From positions 434,001 through 498,000 of the forward strand of contig NZ_JAJQMN010000002.1 of the NCBI RefSeq assembly GCF_028994775.1: a stretch of 64,000 nt of DNA, read 5' to 3'. Every line of letters begins with the position of its first letter. The first letter of the stretch is position 1. Position numbers and translations under genes: made by a program. Source of the DNA: Promicromonospora iranensis. GTDB taxonomy: Bacteria; Actinomycetota; Actinomycetes; Actinomycetales; Cellulomonadaceae. Below the pieces are notes generated by a model. It searched no databases. It had not been told where the DNA came from and saw only the letters and a list, made by a program, of their open reading frames with translations. This document shows positions 26,835 through 33,737 of the stretch, one piece after another.

Positions 26835-27418
26835 CGATCCGGATCGACTTCGACACCGACCGCTGGGTCTACGTCCCGGAACGGTTCCCGTGGAACGGCC
26901 AGAGCTCCGAGGAGTGGGTGGCCACCGTTGCTCGACTCGCGTCCGAGGCGTTCGAGTACACGACCGTCGAGCACACCAACCTGGTCCGGGTCCTTGGCAT
27001 GCTGCTGCAGTACCCCCGGATGGCCGAGGCGGTGCACCGGTTCGCGATGCTGGGCACCGCGGACAAGACGTTCGCGATGGTGCAGGTCACCGACACGCCC
27101 ACCGACCCGGAGCTCGACGACGAGATGCTGCTCGGCCTACCCGAGCCGCGCGCGACCAGAGAGCCCGACGTCGCCGACGTCGACGGCGCCATCGGCCGGG
27201 GCCGCCGTTCGATCCGTTACGTCGCCGAGCCGGCTCTCGGTGGCGACATCGTGGTGTCCGTCAACTGGGCCTGGCGCGCAGCCGGCCGTGACGTCGTGGT
27301 CACGTTCGGCACAACGAACCTGGTGGAGCTCGACTCGTTGCTGCCCGTGCTCGACGAGTTCGCCGCGTCGATCAGCATCAGCGAGAGTGATCCGGAGCTC
27401 GACGCCGCATCCTGGTGA
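26831..27418 (+). CDS. Unknown alpha/beta protein, last gene of the five-gene operon
   Basis: A 195-residue acidic soluble protein. It begins TIRIDFDTDRWVYVPERFPW, has a helical middle (EEWVATVARLASEAFEYTTV), then strands (VSVNWAWRAAGRDVVVTFGT) followed by a helix LVELDSLLPVLDEFAASI. The ending parallels that of the preceding gene product. No family is recognised. The ATGA overlap and shared strand place it firmly in the operon. Roles as an immunity protein or chaperone for the membrane-inserting protein are inference. Confidence 0.6.
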   Translation: MTIRIDFDTDRWVYVPERFPWNGQSSEEWVATVARLASEAFEYTTVEHTNLVRVLGMLLQYPRMAEAVHRFAMLGTADKTFAMVQVTDTPTDPELDDEMLLGLPEPRATREPDVADVDGAIGRGRRSIRYVAEPALGGDIVVSVNWAWRAAGRDVVVTFGTTNLVELDSLLPVLDEFAASISISESDPELDAASW

Positions 27419-27434
27419 GGTGTGACCTGGACAC

Positions 27435-27470
27435 TTGACTCTCTACCCCCTCGGGGTATCTGATAGAAGG
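27435..27470 (+). promoter_or_regulatory. csoR promoter with CsoR-type copper operator, probably leaderless
   Basis: TACCCCCTCGGGGTA (27444-27458) is a G/C-tract inverted repeat of the kind bound by CsoR repressors. It sits between a -35 TTGACT (27435-27440) and a -10-like TATCTG (27457-27462). The -10 is so close to the ATG at 27471 that the transcript would start at or next to the ATG, giving a leaderless mRNA. Confidence 0.75.
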
Positions 27471-27839
27471 ATGACCGAGGCGACGGAGACCACCGAGGCG
27501 GCAGTGGTCGCTGTCGGGCAGAATGATCATCATGAGGCGGACGGCGCGCACGACGGGCCGCACGGCTACGCGTCCGACAAACCCGCGTACCTGAAACGGA
27601 TGCGCCGCATCGAGGGTCAGGTACGCGGCATCGCGCGCATGATCGACGAGGATGCGTACTGCATCGACGTGCTGACACAGGTCAGCGCCGTGACGAAGGC
27701 TCTGCAGGCAGTGAGCCTCGCGCTCGTCGAGGACCATCTGGGGCACTGTGTGGTGGACGCCGCCAAGGCATCGGACTCCGACGGCGCCGCCAAGGTGAAG
27801 GAAGCCTCCGACGCGATCGCCCGCCTCGTCCGCATGTGA
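27471..27839 (+). CDS. csoR: Copper-sensing repressor CsoR
   Basis: All-helical DUF156 repressor that releases DNA on binding Cu(I). The Cys-x24-His-x3-Cys fingerprint is complete: C64 in DEDAYC, H89 in VEDH and C93 in LGHC, matching C36/H61/C65 of the Mycobacterium tuberculosis protein. KRMRRIEGQVRGIARMI is the family start helix. The first ~35 residues are an Ala/Glu/His-rich extension (GQNDHHEADGAHDGPHGY) that might add metal contacts. The ATG at 27471 is used because the longer TTG frame would start inside the promoter. It heads a csoR-copZ-copA operon. Confidence 0.95.
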   Translation: MTEATETTEAAVVAVGQNDHHEADGAHDGPHGYASDKPAYLKRMRRIEGQVRGIARMIDEDAYCIDVLTQVSAVTKALQAVSLALVEDHLGHCVVDAAKASDSDGAAKVKEASDAIARLVRM

Positions 27840-27888
27840 ACACCAACGAGCCCGCCGTCCGAGCGGGCCCGCCATCCGAGGAGACGAC

Positions 27889-28197
27889 ATGACGACCGTG
27901 ACCAAGCTGGCCGTGACCGGCATGACCTGCGGGCACTGCGTGTCCGCCGTGACCAACGAGCTGAAGGGCGTCCAGGATGTTCAGGACGTCAGCGTCGAGC
28001 TGCACGCCGGGGACACCTCGCTGGTGCGCGTGATCTCCAAGCTGCCCCTCGCCGAGGCACCCCTGCGGGACGCCATCGACGAGGCCGGCTACGACGTGAC
28101 CGGCGTCGAGGTGCTCGAGAACGCGGTCGCCGCCGAGTCCGCGGCGCAGGCCCCGGCTCGCCAGGCCAACCGCACGCTGCCGATCGTCTCGTCCTGA
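27889..28197 (+). CDS. copZ: Copper chaperone CopZ-like heavy-metal-associated protein
   Basis: A single HMA domain with the Cu(I)-binding GMTCGHC near residues 10-16 and the ferredoxin-like ending DAIDEAGYDVTGVEV. The chaperone passes Cu(I) to the CopA ATPase. At 102 residues it is longer than the usual ~70; the extra ~30 C-terminal residues (ENAVAAESAAQAPARQANRT) are Ala-rich and look disordered. The ATG lies 49 bp after csoR. A 62-bp palindrome separates it from copA. Confidence 0.9.
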   Translation: MTTVTKLAVTGMTCGHCVSAVTNELKGVQDVQDVSVELHAGDTSLVRVISKLPLAEAPLRDAIDEAGYDVTGVEVLENAVAAESAAQAPARQANRTLPIVSS

Positions 28198-28241
28198 CCG
28201 TCCGTGCTCCGGACCGGAGCCGGGCCTGCGCCGCCACACCT

Positions 28242-28303
28242 CTTCGAGGTCTAAGTTTCTCCCTTCTGAACCGATTCAAGACGGAGAAACTTAGGCCTCG
28301 AAG
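28242..28303. repeat. 21-bp-arm palindrome between copZ and copA
   Basis: Arms at 28242-28262 and 28283-28303 pair at 20 of 21 positions around a 20-base spacer; the left arm starts CTTCGAGGTCTAAGTTTCTC. It lies 44 bp after the copZ stop and 39 bp before the copA start. In the transcript it would form a strong hairpin able to lower copA expression relative to copZ. Confidence 0.9.
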
Positions 28304-28342
28304 GGGTTGGCTGGCGAGGCACCCCACCCCAGAAGGAGAACC

Positions 28343-30811
28343 GTGAGCGCCGTTGAGGCCCCGTACCCCGTCGGTGAGGTCGAGCTCGCCGTGTCCGGGA
28401 TGACGTGCGCCTCGTGCGTGGCCCGGGTCGAGCGCAAGCTCAACCGGCTCGACGGCGTCGCCGCGACCGTGAACCTGCCCCTGGAGTCGGCACACGTGGT
28501 GCTCTCGTCGCAGGTCACCGACCAGGACCTCGTCGGTGCCGTCGAGTCGGCCGGGTACGAGGCGCACGTGACGCGGCGCCGGACGGCGAACGGGACGCCG
28601 GACGGCTCCGGCACGTCCGGCGCCGACGGCGCACCCGGCGAGGCCCCCGGCGCAACCGCCGGTGCCGAGTACCGCGGTGACGACCTGCTCCGCCGCCTAC
28701 GGGTCTCGGCGGTGCTGACGGTTCCGGTGCTCCTGCTCTCGATGGTCCCGGCGCTGTCGTTCCCGGGCGGCGAGTGGGTGGTCGCCGCGCTGGCACTGCC
28801 CGTCGTCGCGTGGGGCGCCTGGCCGTTCCACGCCGCTGCGGTGCGAGCCGCGCGACACGGGACCTCCACGATGGACACGCTCGTATCGATCGGGGTGCTC
28901 GCGGCGACCCTGTGGTCACTGTGGGTGCTGGTCGCCGACGCGCTCCGGCCCGCGGATCCCGGCGCCGGGCCGGGCCTGTACTTCGAGGTCGGCGCGGTCG
29001 TCACCACCTTCCTCCTGGCCGGGAGGTACGCCGAGCACCGGTCCCGGCGTCGTGCCGGCGACGCCCTGCGCGCACTTCTCAACCTGGGCGCCAAGAACGC
29101 CGAGCGCATCATGCTCGGCCCGGACGGCAACCCCCTGCGGCTGCCCGACGGCGGCTGGCGCACCACCGCCGTGCCCGTCACCGCCCTGCAGGCCGGTGAC
29201 GTGTTCGCGGTGCGCCCCGGCGGCACGGTCGCCACCGACGGGACGGTGGTGGAGGGCACCTCCGCCCTCGACACCTCGCTGGTCACCGGCGAGCCGGTGC
29301 CGGTCGACGTGGCACCGGGCGACGACGTGGTGGGCGGCACGGTCAGCACCTCGGGGCACCTGCTGGTGCGTGCGACCCGGGTGGGCGAGGACACGATGCT
29401 GGCCCGCATCGGGCGGCTCGTGGCACAGGCACAGACGGGCAAGGCTCCCGTGGCGCGGCTCGCGGACCGCATCTCCGCGGTGTTCGTGCCCGTGGTGCTC
29501 GTGCTCGCCGTGCTGACCCTGGCCGGCTGGCTGGCCGTGACGGGGGAGGTCGAGGCCGCGTTCACCGCCGCCGTCGCCGTGCTGATCATCGCGTGCCCCT
29601 GCGCGCTGGGGCTGGCCACGCCCACCGCGATCCTGGTCGGCACGGGCCGCGGTGCCCAGCTGGGCGTGCTGATCCGGGGCCCGGAGATCCTGGAGAGCAC
29701 GCGCCGCGTCGACACGGTGGTGCTCGACAAGACCGGCACGGTCACCGAGGGCCGCATGCGGGTGGTCGACGTGTGGAGCACCGGGACCCGGCAGCCCTCG
29801 ACCGAGGCCGACCCGCCGACGGCCGAAGCTGCCGAAGCTGCCGAAGCCGACCTGCCGCCGGCCGAGCCGGCCGAGGCCGAGGCCGACGCCAACCACCTCA
29901 GCGACGCGCCCGACGTGCTGCGGTACGCGGCGGCCGTCGAGTCGCTGAGCGAGCACCCGATCGCGAGCGCGATCGCGGCGGCGGGACGAGCCGCCGGTGA
30001 GCCGGACACCGAGACACCGCTCGAGGTCACGGGCTTCATCGCGCATCCGGGCGGCGGCGTCGAAGGACTGGTCCGTCGTGCGCACTCGGGCCTCGCTCTC
30101 GGCGGGGCGCTGAACACCCGCCGCGTGCTGGTCGGCCGCCTCACCTGGCTCGCCGAGCAGGGGATCACCGTCCCGGAGGAGGTGCGCACCGCCGTCGGGC
30201 AGCAGGAGCGGGCCGGGGCCACCGCCGTGGCCGTGGCCTGGAACGGGATCGCCCGCGGGATGATCGCGCTGCGCGACCCGGCCAAGTCGACGTCGGCCCT
30301 GGCCGTCGCGGAGCTCCAGGAGCTGGGTCTGCGGCCCTACCTGGTGACCGGCGACTCCGAGGGTGCCGCCCGGGTGGCCGCGCAGGCCGTGGGCATCCCC
30401 GATGTGGACGTGATCGCCCGCGTGCTGCCCGCCGACAAGGCCGCCGTGGTGGCCAGGCTCCAGGCCGAGGGGCACACGGTGGCGATGGTGGGCGACGGCG
30501 TGAACGACGCCGCCGCGCTCGCCACCGCCGACCTCGGCCTCGCGATGGGCACGGGCACCGACGTCGCCATCGAGGCGAGCGACATCACGCTGGTCCGCGG
30601 CGACCTGCGGGCCGCCGCGAGCGCCGTACGCCTGTCCCGGAAGACTCTGCGGGTCATCAAGCAGAACCTGTTCTGGGCGTTCGCGTACAACGTCGCGGCG
30701 ATCCCGCTGGCGGCGGCCGGCCTGCTCAGCCCGATGATCGCGGGCGGGGCGATGGCGGCCAGCTCGCTCCTGGTGGTCACGAACTCGCTCCGCCTCCGCC
30801 GCGCGGAGTAG
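28343..30811 (+). CDS. copA: Copper-exporting P1B-type ATPase
   Basis: Membrane Cu(I) pump of 822 residues. One N-terminal HMA domain has GMTCASC near residues 18-24. The membrane metal site CPC is near residue 417 (IIACPCALG), the phosphorylated Asp is in DKTGT near 461, TGEP marks the actuator domain, and MVGDGVNDAAAL near 717 is the hinge. The nucleotide-binding domain carries an unusual acidic Ala/Glu/Pro run (EAAEAAEADLPPAEPAEAEA) just after DKTGT. GAAGGAGAACC before the GTG decides the start. Regulation by CsoR through the operator upstream of csoR is expected. Confidence 0.96.
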   Translation: MSAVEAPYPVGEVELAVSGMTCASCVARVERKLNRLDGVAATVNLPLESAHVVLSSQVTDQDLVGAVESAGYEAHVTRRRTANGTPDGSGTSGADGAPGEAPGATAGAEYRGDDLLRRLRVSAVLTVPVLLLSMVPALSFPGGEWVVAALALPVVAWGAWPFHAAAVRAARHGTSTMDTLVSIGVLAATLWSLWVLVADALRPADPGAGPGLYFEVGAVVTTFLLAGRYAEHRSRRRAGDALRALLNLGAKNAERIMLGPDGNPLRLPDGGWRTTAVPVTALQAGDVFAVRPGGTVATDGTVVEGTSALDTSLVTGEPVPVDVAPGDDVVGGTVSTSGHLLVRATRVGEDTMLARIGRLVAQAQTGKAPVARLADRISAVFVPVVLVLAVLTLAGWLAVTGEVEAAFTAAVAVLIIACPCALGLATPTAILVGTGRGAQLGVLIRGPEILESTRRVDTVVLDKTGTVTEGRMRVVDVWSTGTRQPSTEADPPTAEAAEAAEADLPPAEPAEAEADANHLSDAPDVLRYAAAVESLSEHPIASAIAAAGRAAGEPDTETPLEVTGFIAHPGGGVEGLVRRAHSGLALGGALNTRRVLVGRLTWLAEQGITVPEEVRTAVGQQERAGATAVAVAWNGIARGMIALRDPAKSTSALAVAELQELGLRPYLVTGDSEGAARVAAQAVGIPDVDVIARVLPADKAAVVARLQAEGHTVAMVGDGVNDAAALATADLGLAMGTGTDVAIEASDITLVRGDLRAAASAVRLSRKTLRVIKQNLFWAFAYNVAAIPLAAAGLLSPMIAGGAMAASSLLVVTNSLRLRRAE

Positions 30812-30835
30812 GCCCTCGCCGGTCGAGCCCCTCGT

Positions 30836-30880
30836 TGGTCGAGCTTGTCGAGACCGCGCAGGCCCCGACAAGCTCGACCA
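30836..30880. terminator. 15-bp-arm hairpin between copA and the ABC permease gene
   Basis: TGGTCGAGCTTGTCG (30836-30850) pairs perfectly with CGACAAGCTCGACCA (30866-30880). It lies between two convergent stops and can terminate both ways. Its left arm and loop contain the GGTCGAGCTTGTCGAGACC repeat, near-identical to the copy inside hemA. Confidence 0.75.
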
Positions 30881-30891
30881 GCGGTTCCGGC

Positions 30892-31734
30892 TCAGCGGAA
30901 GCGGCGGCCCTCGTCGTTGCGGTAGGCCACCACGGCCAGTACCGCGAACAGGATGGTCCAGCCGGCCAGGACGGGGAGTGCCAGCGTGTAGGCCTCCGCC
31001 CCCGTGGTGGCCTGGACCAGCAGGTCGCGGCCGGCCCGGGTGGGCGTGGCCTGGGAGATGGCGTCGAGCCAGCCCGGGAACATCTGGGGCGGCATGAACA
31101 GCCCGCCCGCGAAGGCCAGCGGGAACAGGATGATCTGCACGACGGGCAGCGCGGCCTTGGCCGACAGCGCGTACCCGATGCCCATGCCGAGCAGCACGAA
31201 CGGCACGGACACCGCGAGGATGGTCCCGATCCCGGCGAGCAGCTGTCCGGGTGTCAGGGTGGCCGACGTGAACAGCCAGCCGATGATGATCAGCGGCAGC
31301 AGGCCGAACAGGGAGAAGGCCCCGCCGTTGAGCACACGCGCGACCATCTGCGGGCCGGGGCCCGCCGGCAGCGAACGCAGGAACGGGTAGAACGGGAGCT
31401 GCCGGTCCTCGGCCACGCCCAGCCCGTAGGTGAACAGGCTGGCCGAGCAGACCGCGAACAGCCCGAGCCCGGCGACGGCCGTCGTCGCGAACAGCGGGTT
31501 GCCCGCGACCCCCTGCTGCGGCACGACGAAGAAGAACATGGACAGCGCCGGGAACAGCACGTTCCCGAGCACCGCGATCGGGATCCGGACGGTCTCCAGG
31601 AACTGGTACCTCAGGTGCAGCCACGTCAGCGCGAGGAACGGCTGGGTGCGCGCACCACCGTCCGGACCCGCGGGCGCGTCCGTGACGGGTCGCCTCGTGG
31701 CCCCCGTGCTGTTCGTGGTCATGGTCTCGCTCAT
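30892..31734 (-). CDS. ABC-2 type transporter permease
   Basis: A 280-residue membrane protein with six predicted helices after a ~45-residue cytosolic N-terminus (FLALTWLHLRYQFLETVR precedes helix 1). MPPQMFPGWLDAISQATP is the conserved loop before the last helix in ABC-2 exporters of the drug/polyketide type. It pairs with the ATP-binding protein, whose stop overlaps this ATG (ATGA). The substrate is unknown. The gene ends the four-gene operon next to the hairpin shared with copA. Confidence 0.9.
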   Translation of the reverse strand: MSETMTTNSTGATRRPVTDAPAGPDGGARTQPFLALTWLHLRYQFLETVRIPIAVLGNVLFPALSMFFFVVPQQGVAGNPLFATTAVAGLGLFAVCSASLFTYGLGVAEDRQLPFYPFLRSLPAGPGPQMVARVLNGGAFSLFGLLPLIIIGWLFTSATLTPGQLLAGIGTILAVSVPFVLLGMGIGYALSAKAALPVVQIILFPLAFAGGLFMPPQMFPGWLDAISQATPTRAGRDLLVQATTGAEAYTLALPVLAGWTILFAVLAVVAYRNDEGRRFR

Positions 31735-32579
31735 CGCGCTGCTCCTTCCGTGGCCTCATGGCTCACGAGCTGTCCGAAGGCCTCCTCCAGCGACGCGCCC
31801 CGGATCTCCAGGTCGCGGAACTCGGTCCCTGACGTGACCAGGTCACGCACGAAGGCGTCCGAGTCGGGGACAAGGTGCTCCTGCCGCACCCCTGCGGCGT
31901 CGGTCAGCAGCACACGGCGCACGCCGACGCGGCCGAGGACGGTCTCGAGGGAGTCGTCCGCGAGCACCTTGCCGTGGTCGATCACCACCACGCGCTCGGC
32001 GAGCGCCTGCACCTCCTCGAGGTAGTGCGAGGTCAGCAGCACGGTGCCGCCGTCGGCGTGGTACCGGCGGATGGCGTCCCAGAGGGCGGTGCGCCCCGAG
32101 ACGTCGAGCCCGGTGGTGGGCTCGTCGAGGAGCACCACGCTCGGCCTGCCCACCAGGGACAGCGCGACGGCGAGCCGCCGCTTCTGCCCGCCGGACAGCG
32201 AACCGGTCTGGCGCCTGCCCAGCTCGGAGAGCCCGAACTGGTCCAGCAGCTCGTCGGTCGGCACGGGGACGGGGTAGTGACCGGCCACGAAGTCGACCAC
32301 CTCGCGTACACGGAGCGTCGCGGGCAGCCCCGTCTCCTGCGGGGTGAGGCCGAGCACCGTGCGCGCCGCGGGGTCCCGCGGGTCCTGGCCGCCCAGGCGC
32401 ACCACCCCGGCGTCGGGCCGACGCTGGCCGCTGACCAGCGACAGCAGCGTGGACTTGCCGGCCCCGTTGGGGCCGAGCAGGCCGACCAGCTCGCCGTGCC
32501 CCACCTCCAGCGAGACATCGTCGAGGGCGACGACGTCGCCGAAGCGCCGGGTCACCCCTCTGACCTCTACCGCGCTCAT
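31731..32579 (-). CDS. ABC transporter ATP-binding protein
   Basis: The ATPase subunit of the exporter. Walker A is GPNGAGKST near residues 36-44, the Q-loop is in LTPQETGLP, the signature is LSGGQKRRLAVAL, Walker B is VVLLDEPTTGLD, and the switch His is in LLTSHYLEEV. The C-terminal ~80 residues are typical of DrrA/YhaQ-like drug-export subunits. Its ATG overlaps the TGA of the regulator gene upstream, and its TGA overlaps the permease ATG, so the three are translationally coupled. Confidence 0.95.
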   Translation of the reverse strand: MSAVEVRGVTRRFGDVVALDDVSLEVGHGELVGLLGPNGAGKSTLLSLVSGQRRPDAGVVRLGGQDPRDPAARTVLGLTPQETGLPATLRVREVVDFVAGHYPVPVPTDELLDQFGLSELGRRQTGSLSGGQKRRLAVALSLVGRPSVVLLDEPTTGLDVSGRTALWDAIRRYHADGGTVLLTSHYLEEVQALAERVVVIDHGKVLADDSLETVLGRVGVRRVLLTDAAGVRQEHLVPDSDAFVRDLVTSGTEFRDLEIRGASLEEAFGQLVSHEATEGAAR

Positions 32580-32878
32580 CCCTGTGCTCCTTTCAGAAGG
32601 TCCATCAGTGCCGCCTGGTAGTCCGCGAACGCGGTGCGGCCGGTATCGGTGAGGGCCAGGTACGTCGCGGGCATCCTGCCCTCGTGGGTCTTGGTGACCC
32701 GTACGTAGCCGGCGTCCTCCAGCTTGCGCAGGTGGGTCGACAGGTTTCCGGCGGTCATGTCGAGCAGCTTCCGCAGCTTGGGAAAGGCCACCTCGTCCCC
32801 GCGGCCCAGGGCCGCGAGCGAGGCCACCACCCGCAGGCGTGCGGGCGCGTGGATGACGGGGTCGAGCTCCTCAGGCAC
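32576..32878 (-). CDS. Winged-helix transcriptional regulator of the ABC operon
   Basis: A ~100-residue MarR/ArsR-like DNA-binding protein. IHAPARLRVVASLAALG starts the fold, FPKLRKLLDMTAGNLSTHLRKLEDAGYVRV is the recognition helix region, and GRMPATYLALTDTGRTAFADY is the wing and dimer helix. This type commonly controls the neighbouring ABC exporter. The GTG at 32878 overlaps the upstream stop by eight bases; a GTG nine bases upstream, closer to a GGAGGG, is an alternative. The operator cluster at 33601-33629 is its likely target. Confidence 0.85.
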   Translation of the reverse strand: MPEELDPVIHAPARLRVVASLAALGRGDEVAFPKLRKLLDMTAGNLSTHLRKLEDAGYVRVTKTHEGRMPATYLALTDTGRTAFADYQAALMDLLKGAQG

Positions 32879-33587
32879 CGTGCCCACCGCCCTCCGTCCG
32901 TCGCGGGACGGACCCGGGCGACCGGCGCCGGGCACGGAACCACTGCTCCACCGCGACCATGGCCAGGAACCCGCCACCGCCCGCGGCCGCCATCACCAGG
33001 TAGGTGTTCGGCATGCCCGCGAACGCGGCGGCGACAGCCGTGACGAGCATCCACGCGCCGAGGGCGTACATCCGGACCTCCTCGAAGAGGAGAGCGCACG
33101 CGATGTACAGGAGGCCGACGATCATGCAGGCGAACCCGTTGGAGGCGATCGCCATGACCTCGGGGGACGCACCGGCGTGGCCCATAGCACCCAGCAGCAC
33201 GCCGAAGGCGGTGAAGGCGAGGAACCAGGACCACCCGTACATGGCACCGAGCCGGGCGCTCGCGCCACGGGTGCCCGCGGTGCGCGTGATGCTGTGCACG
33301 ATGGTGAACACCACCGCGCCGAGGATGCACCCTGCGAGGACCCAGCCCGCCCAGCTCTCCGCCAGGCCCGTGTCGCGGGCGCTGAGCCACATGGCGAGGT
33401 AGCCGATCAGCCACGCGAGACCCCACGCGGCGAACAGCAGGCGCCCGTCGGGCTCGGTGGCGTCCCGTGCGGCCTCCTGCTGCTGCCGGATCAGCCGCAG
33501 GGTCTCGGCGGGGCTCAGGCCGGCGCCAGACGCCGGGCCGTCGTCGCTCGCTCGTACCGGCTCGCCTGCCGGGGTGTCGTCCGTCAT
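32871..33587 (-). CDS. Six-TM membrane protein heading the ABC operon
   Basis: A 238-residue protein. Residues 1-50 are cytosolic (LSPAETLRLIRQQQEAARDA), then about six hydrophobic segments follow (RLLFAAWGLAWLIGYLAMWL, VLAGCILGAVVFTIVHSI, and others), and the tail is basic (RARRRSPGSVPRRTEG). No family name comes to mind; the AETLRLIRQQQ opening followed by membrane helices is common in actinobacterial genes next to winged-helix regulators. GGAG lies ahead of the ATG. It may modulate the regulator or the transporter; function unknown. Confidence 0.7.
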   Translation of the reverse strand: MTDDTPAGEPVRASDDGPASGAGLSPAETLRLIRQQQEAARDATEPDGRLLFAAWGLAWLIGYLAMWLSARDTGLAESWAGWVLAGCILGAVVFTIVHSITRTAGTRGASARLGAMYGWSWFLAFTAFGVLLGAMGHAGASPEVMAIASNGFACMIVGLLYIACALLFEEVRMYALGAWMLVTAVAAAFAGMPNTYLVMAAAGGGGFLAMVAVEQWFRARRRSPGSVPRRTEGGGHGA

Positions 33588-33600
33588 CGTCTCCGCCTCA

Positions 33601-33629
33601 GGTTTGGTTTGTACTGCAAACCAGTTTGC
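33601..33629. promoter_or_regulatory. Operator cluster of overlapping GTTTGC inverted repeats
   Basis: GGTTTG-TACTG-CAAACC (33606-33622) and GCAAAC-CA-GTTTGC (33616-33629) overlap, giving three or more copies of the half-site. They lie 20-40 bp upstream of the operon's first ATG, over the place where its promoter should be. The winged-helix protein of the same operon is the obvious candidate binder. Confidence 0.55.
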
Positions 33630-33737
33630 CGGATGGCGGTCCGGACCGCAAGCACTTTTACGTGCGGAGATCTCCGGCCTACGCCACCCGCTGAATCCCC
33701 TGGAGACCGCTTCCCCGGGCGAGGTAGGTTCCCGGGC

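Noticed and set aside
28916-31759. 947-codon open frame opposite copA, running into the ABC permease
   Set aside because: Shadow of copA, whose CPC, DKTGT and GDGVND motifs leave no doubt.
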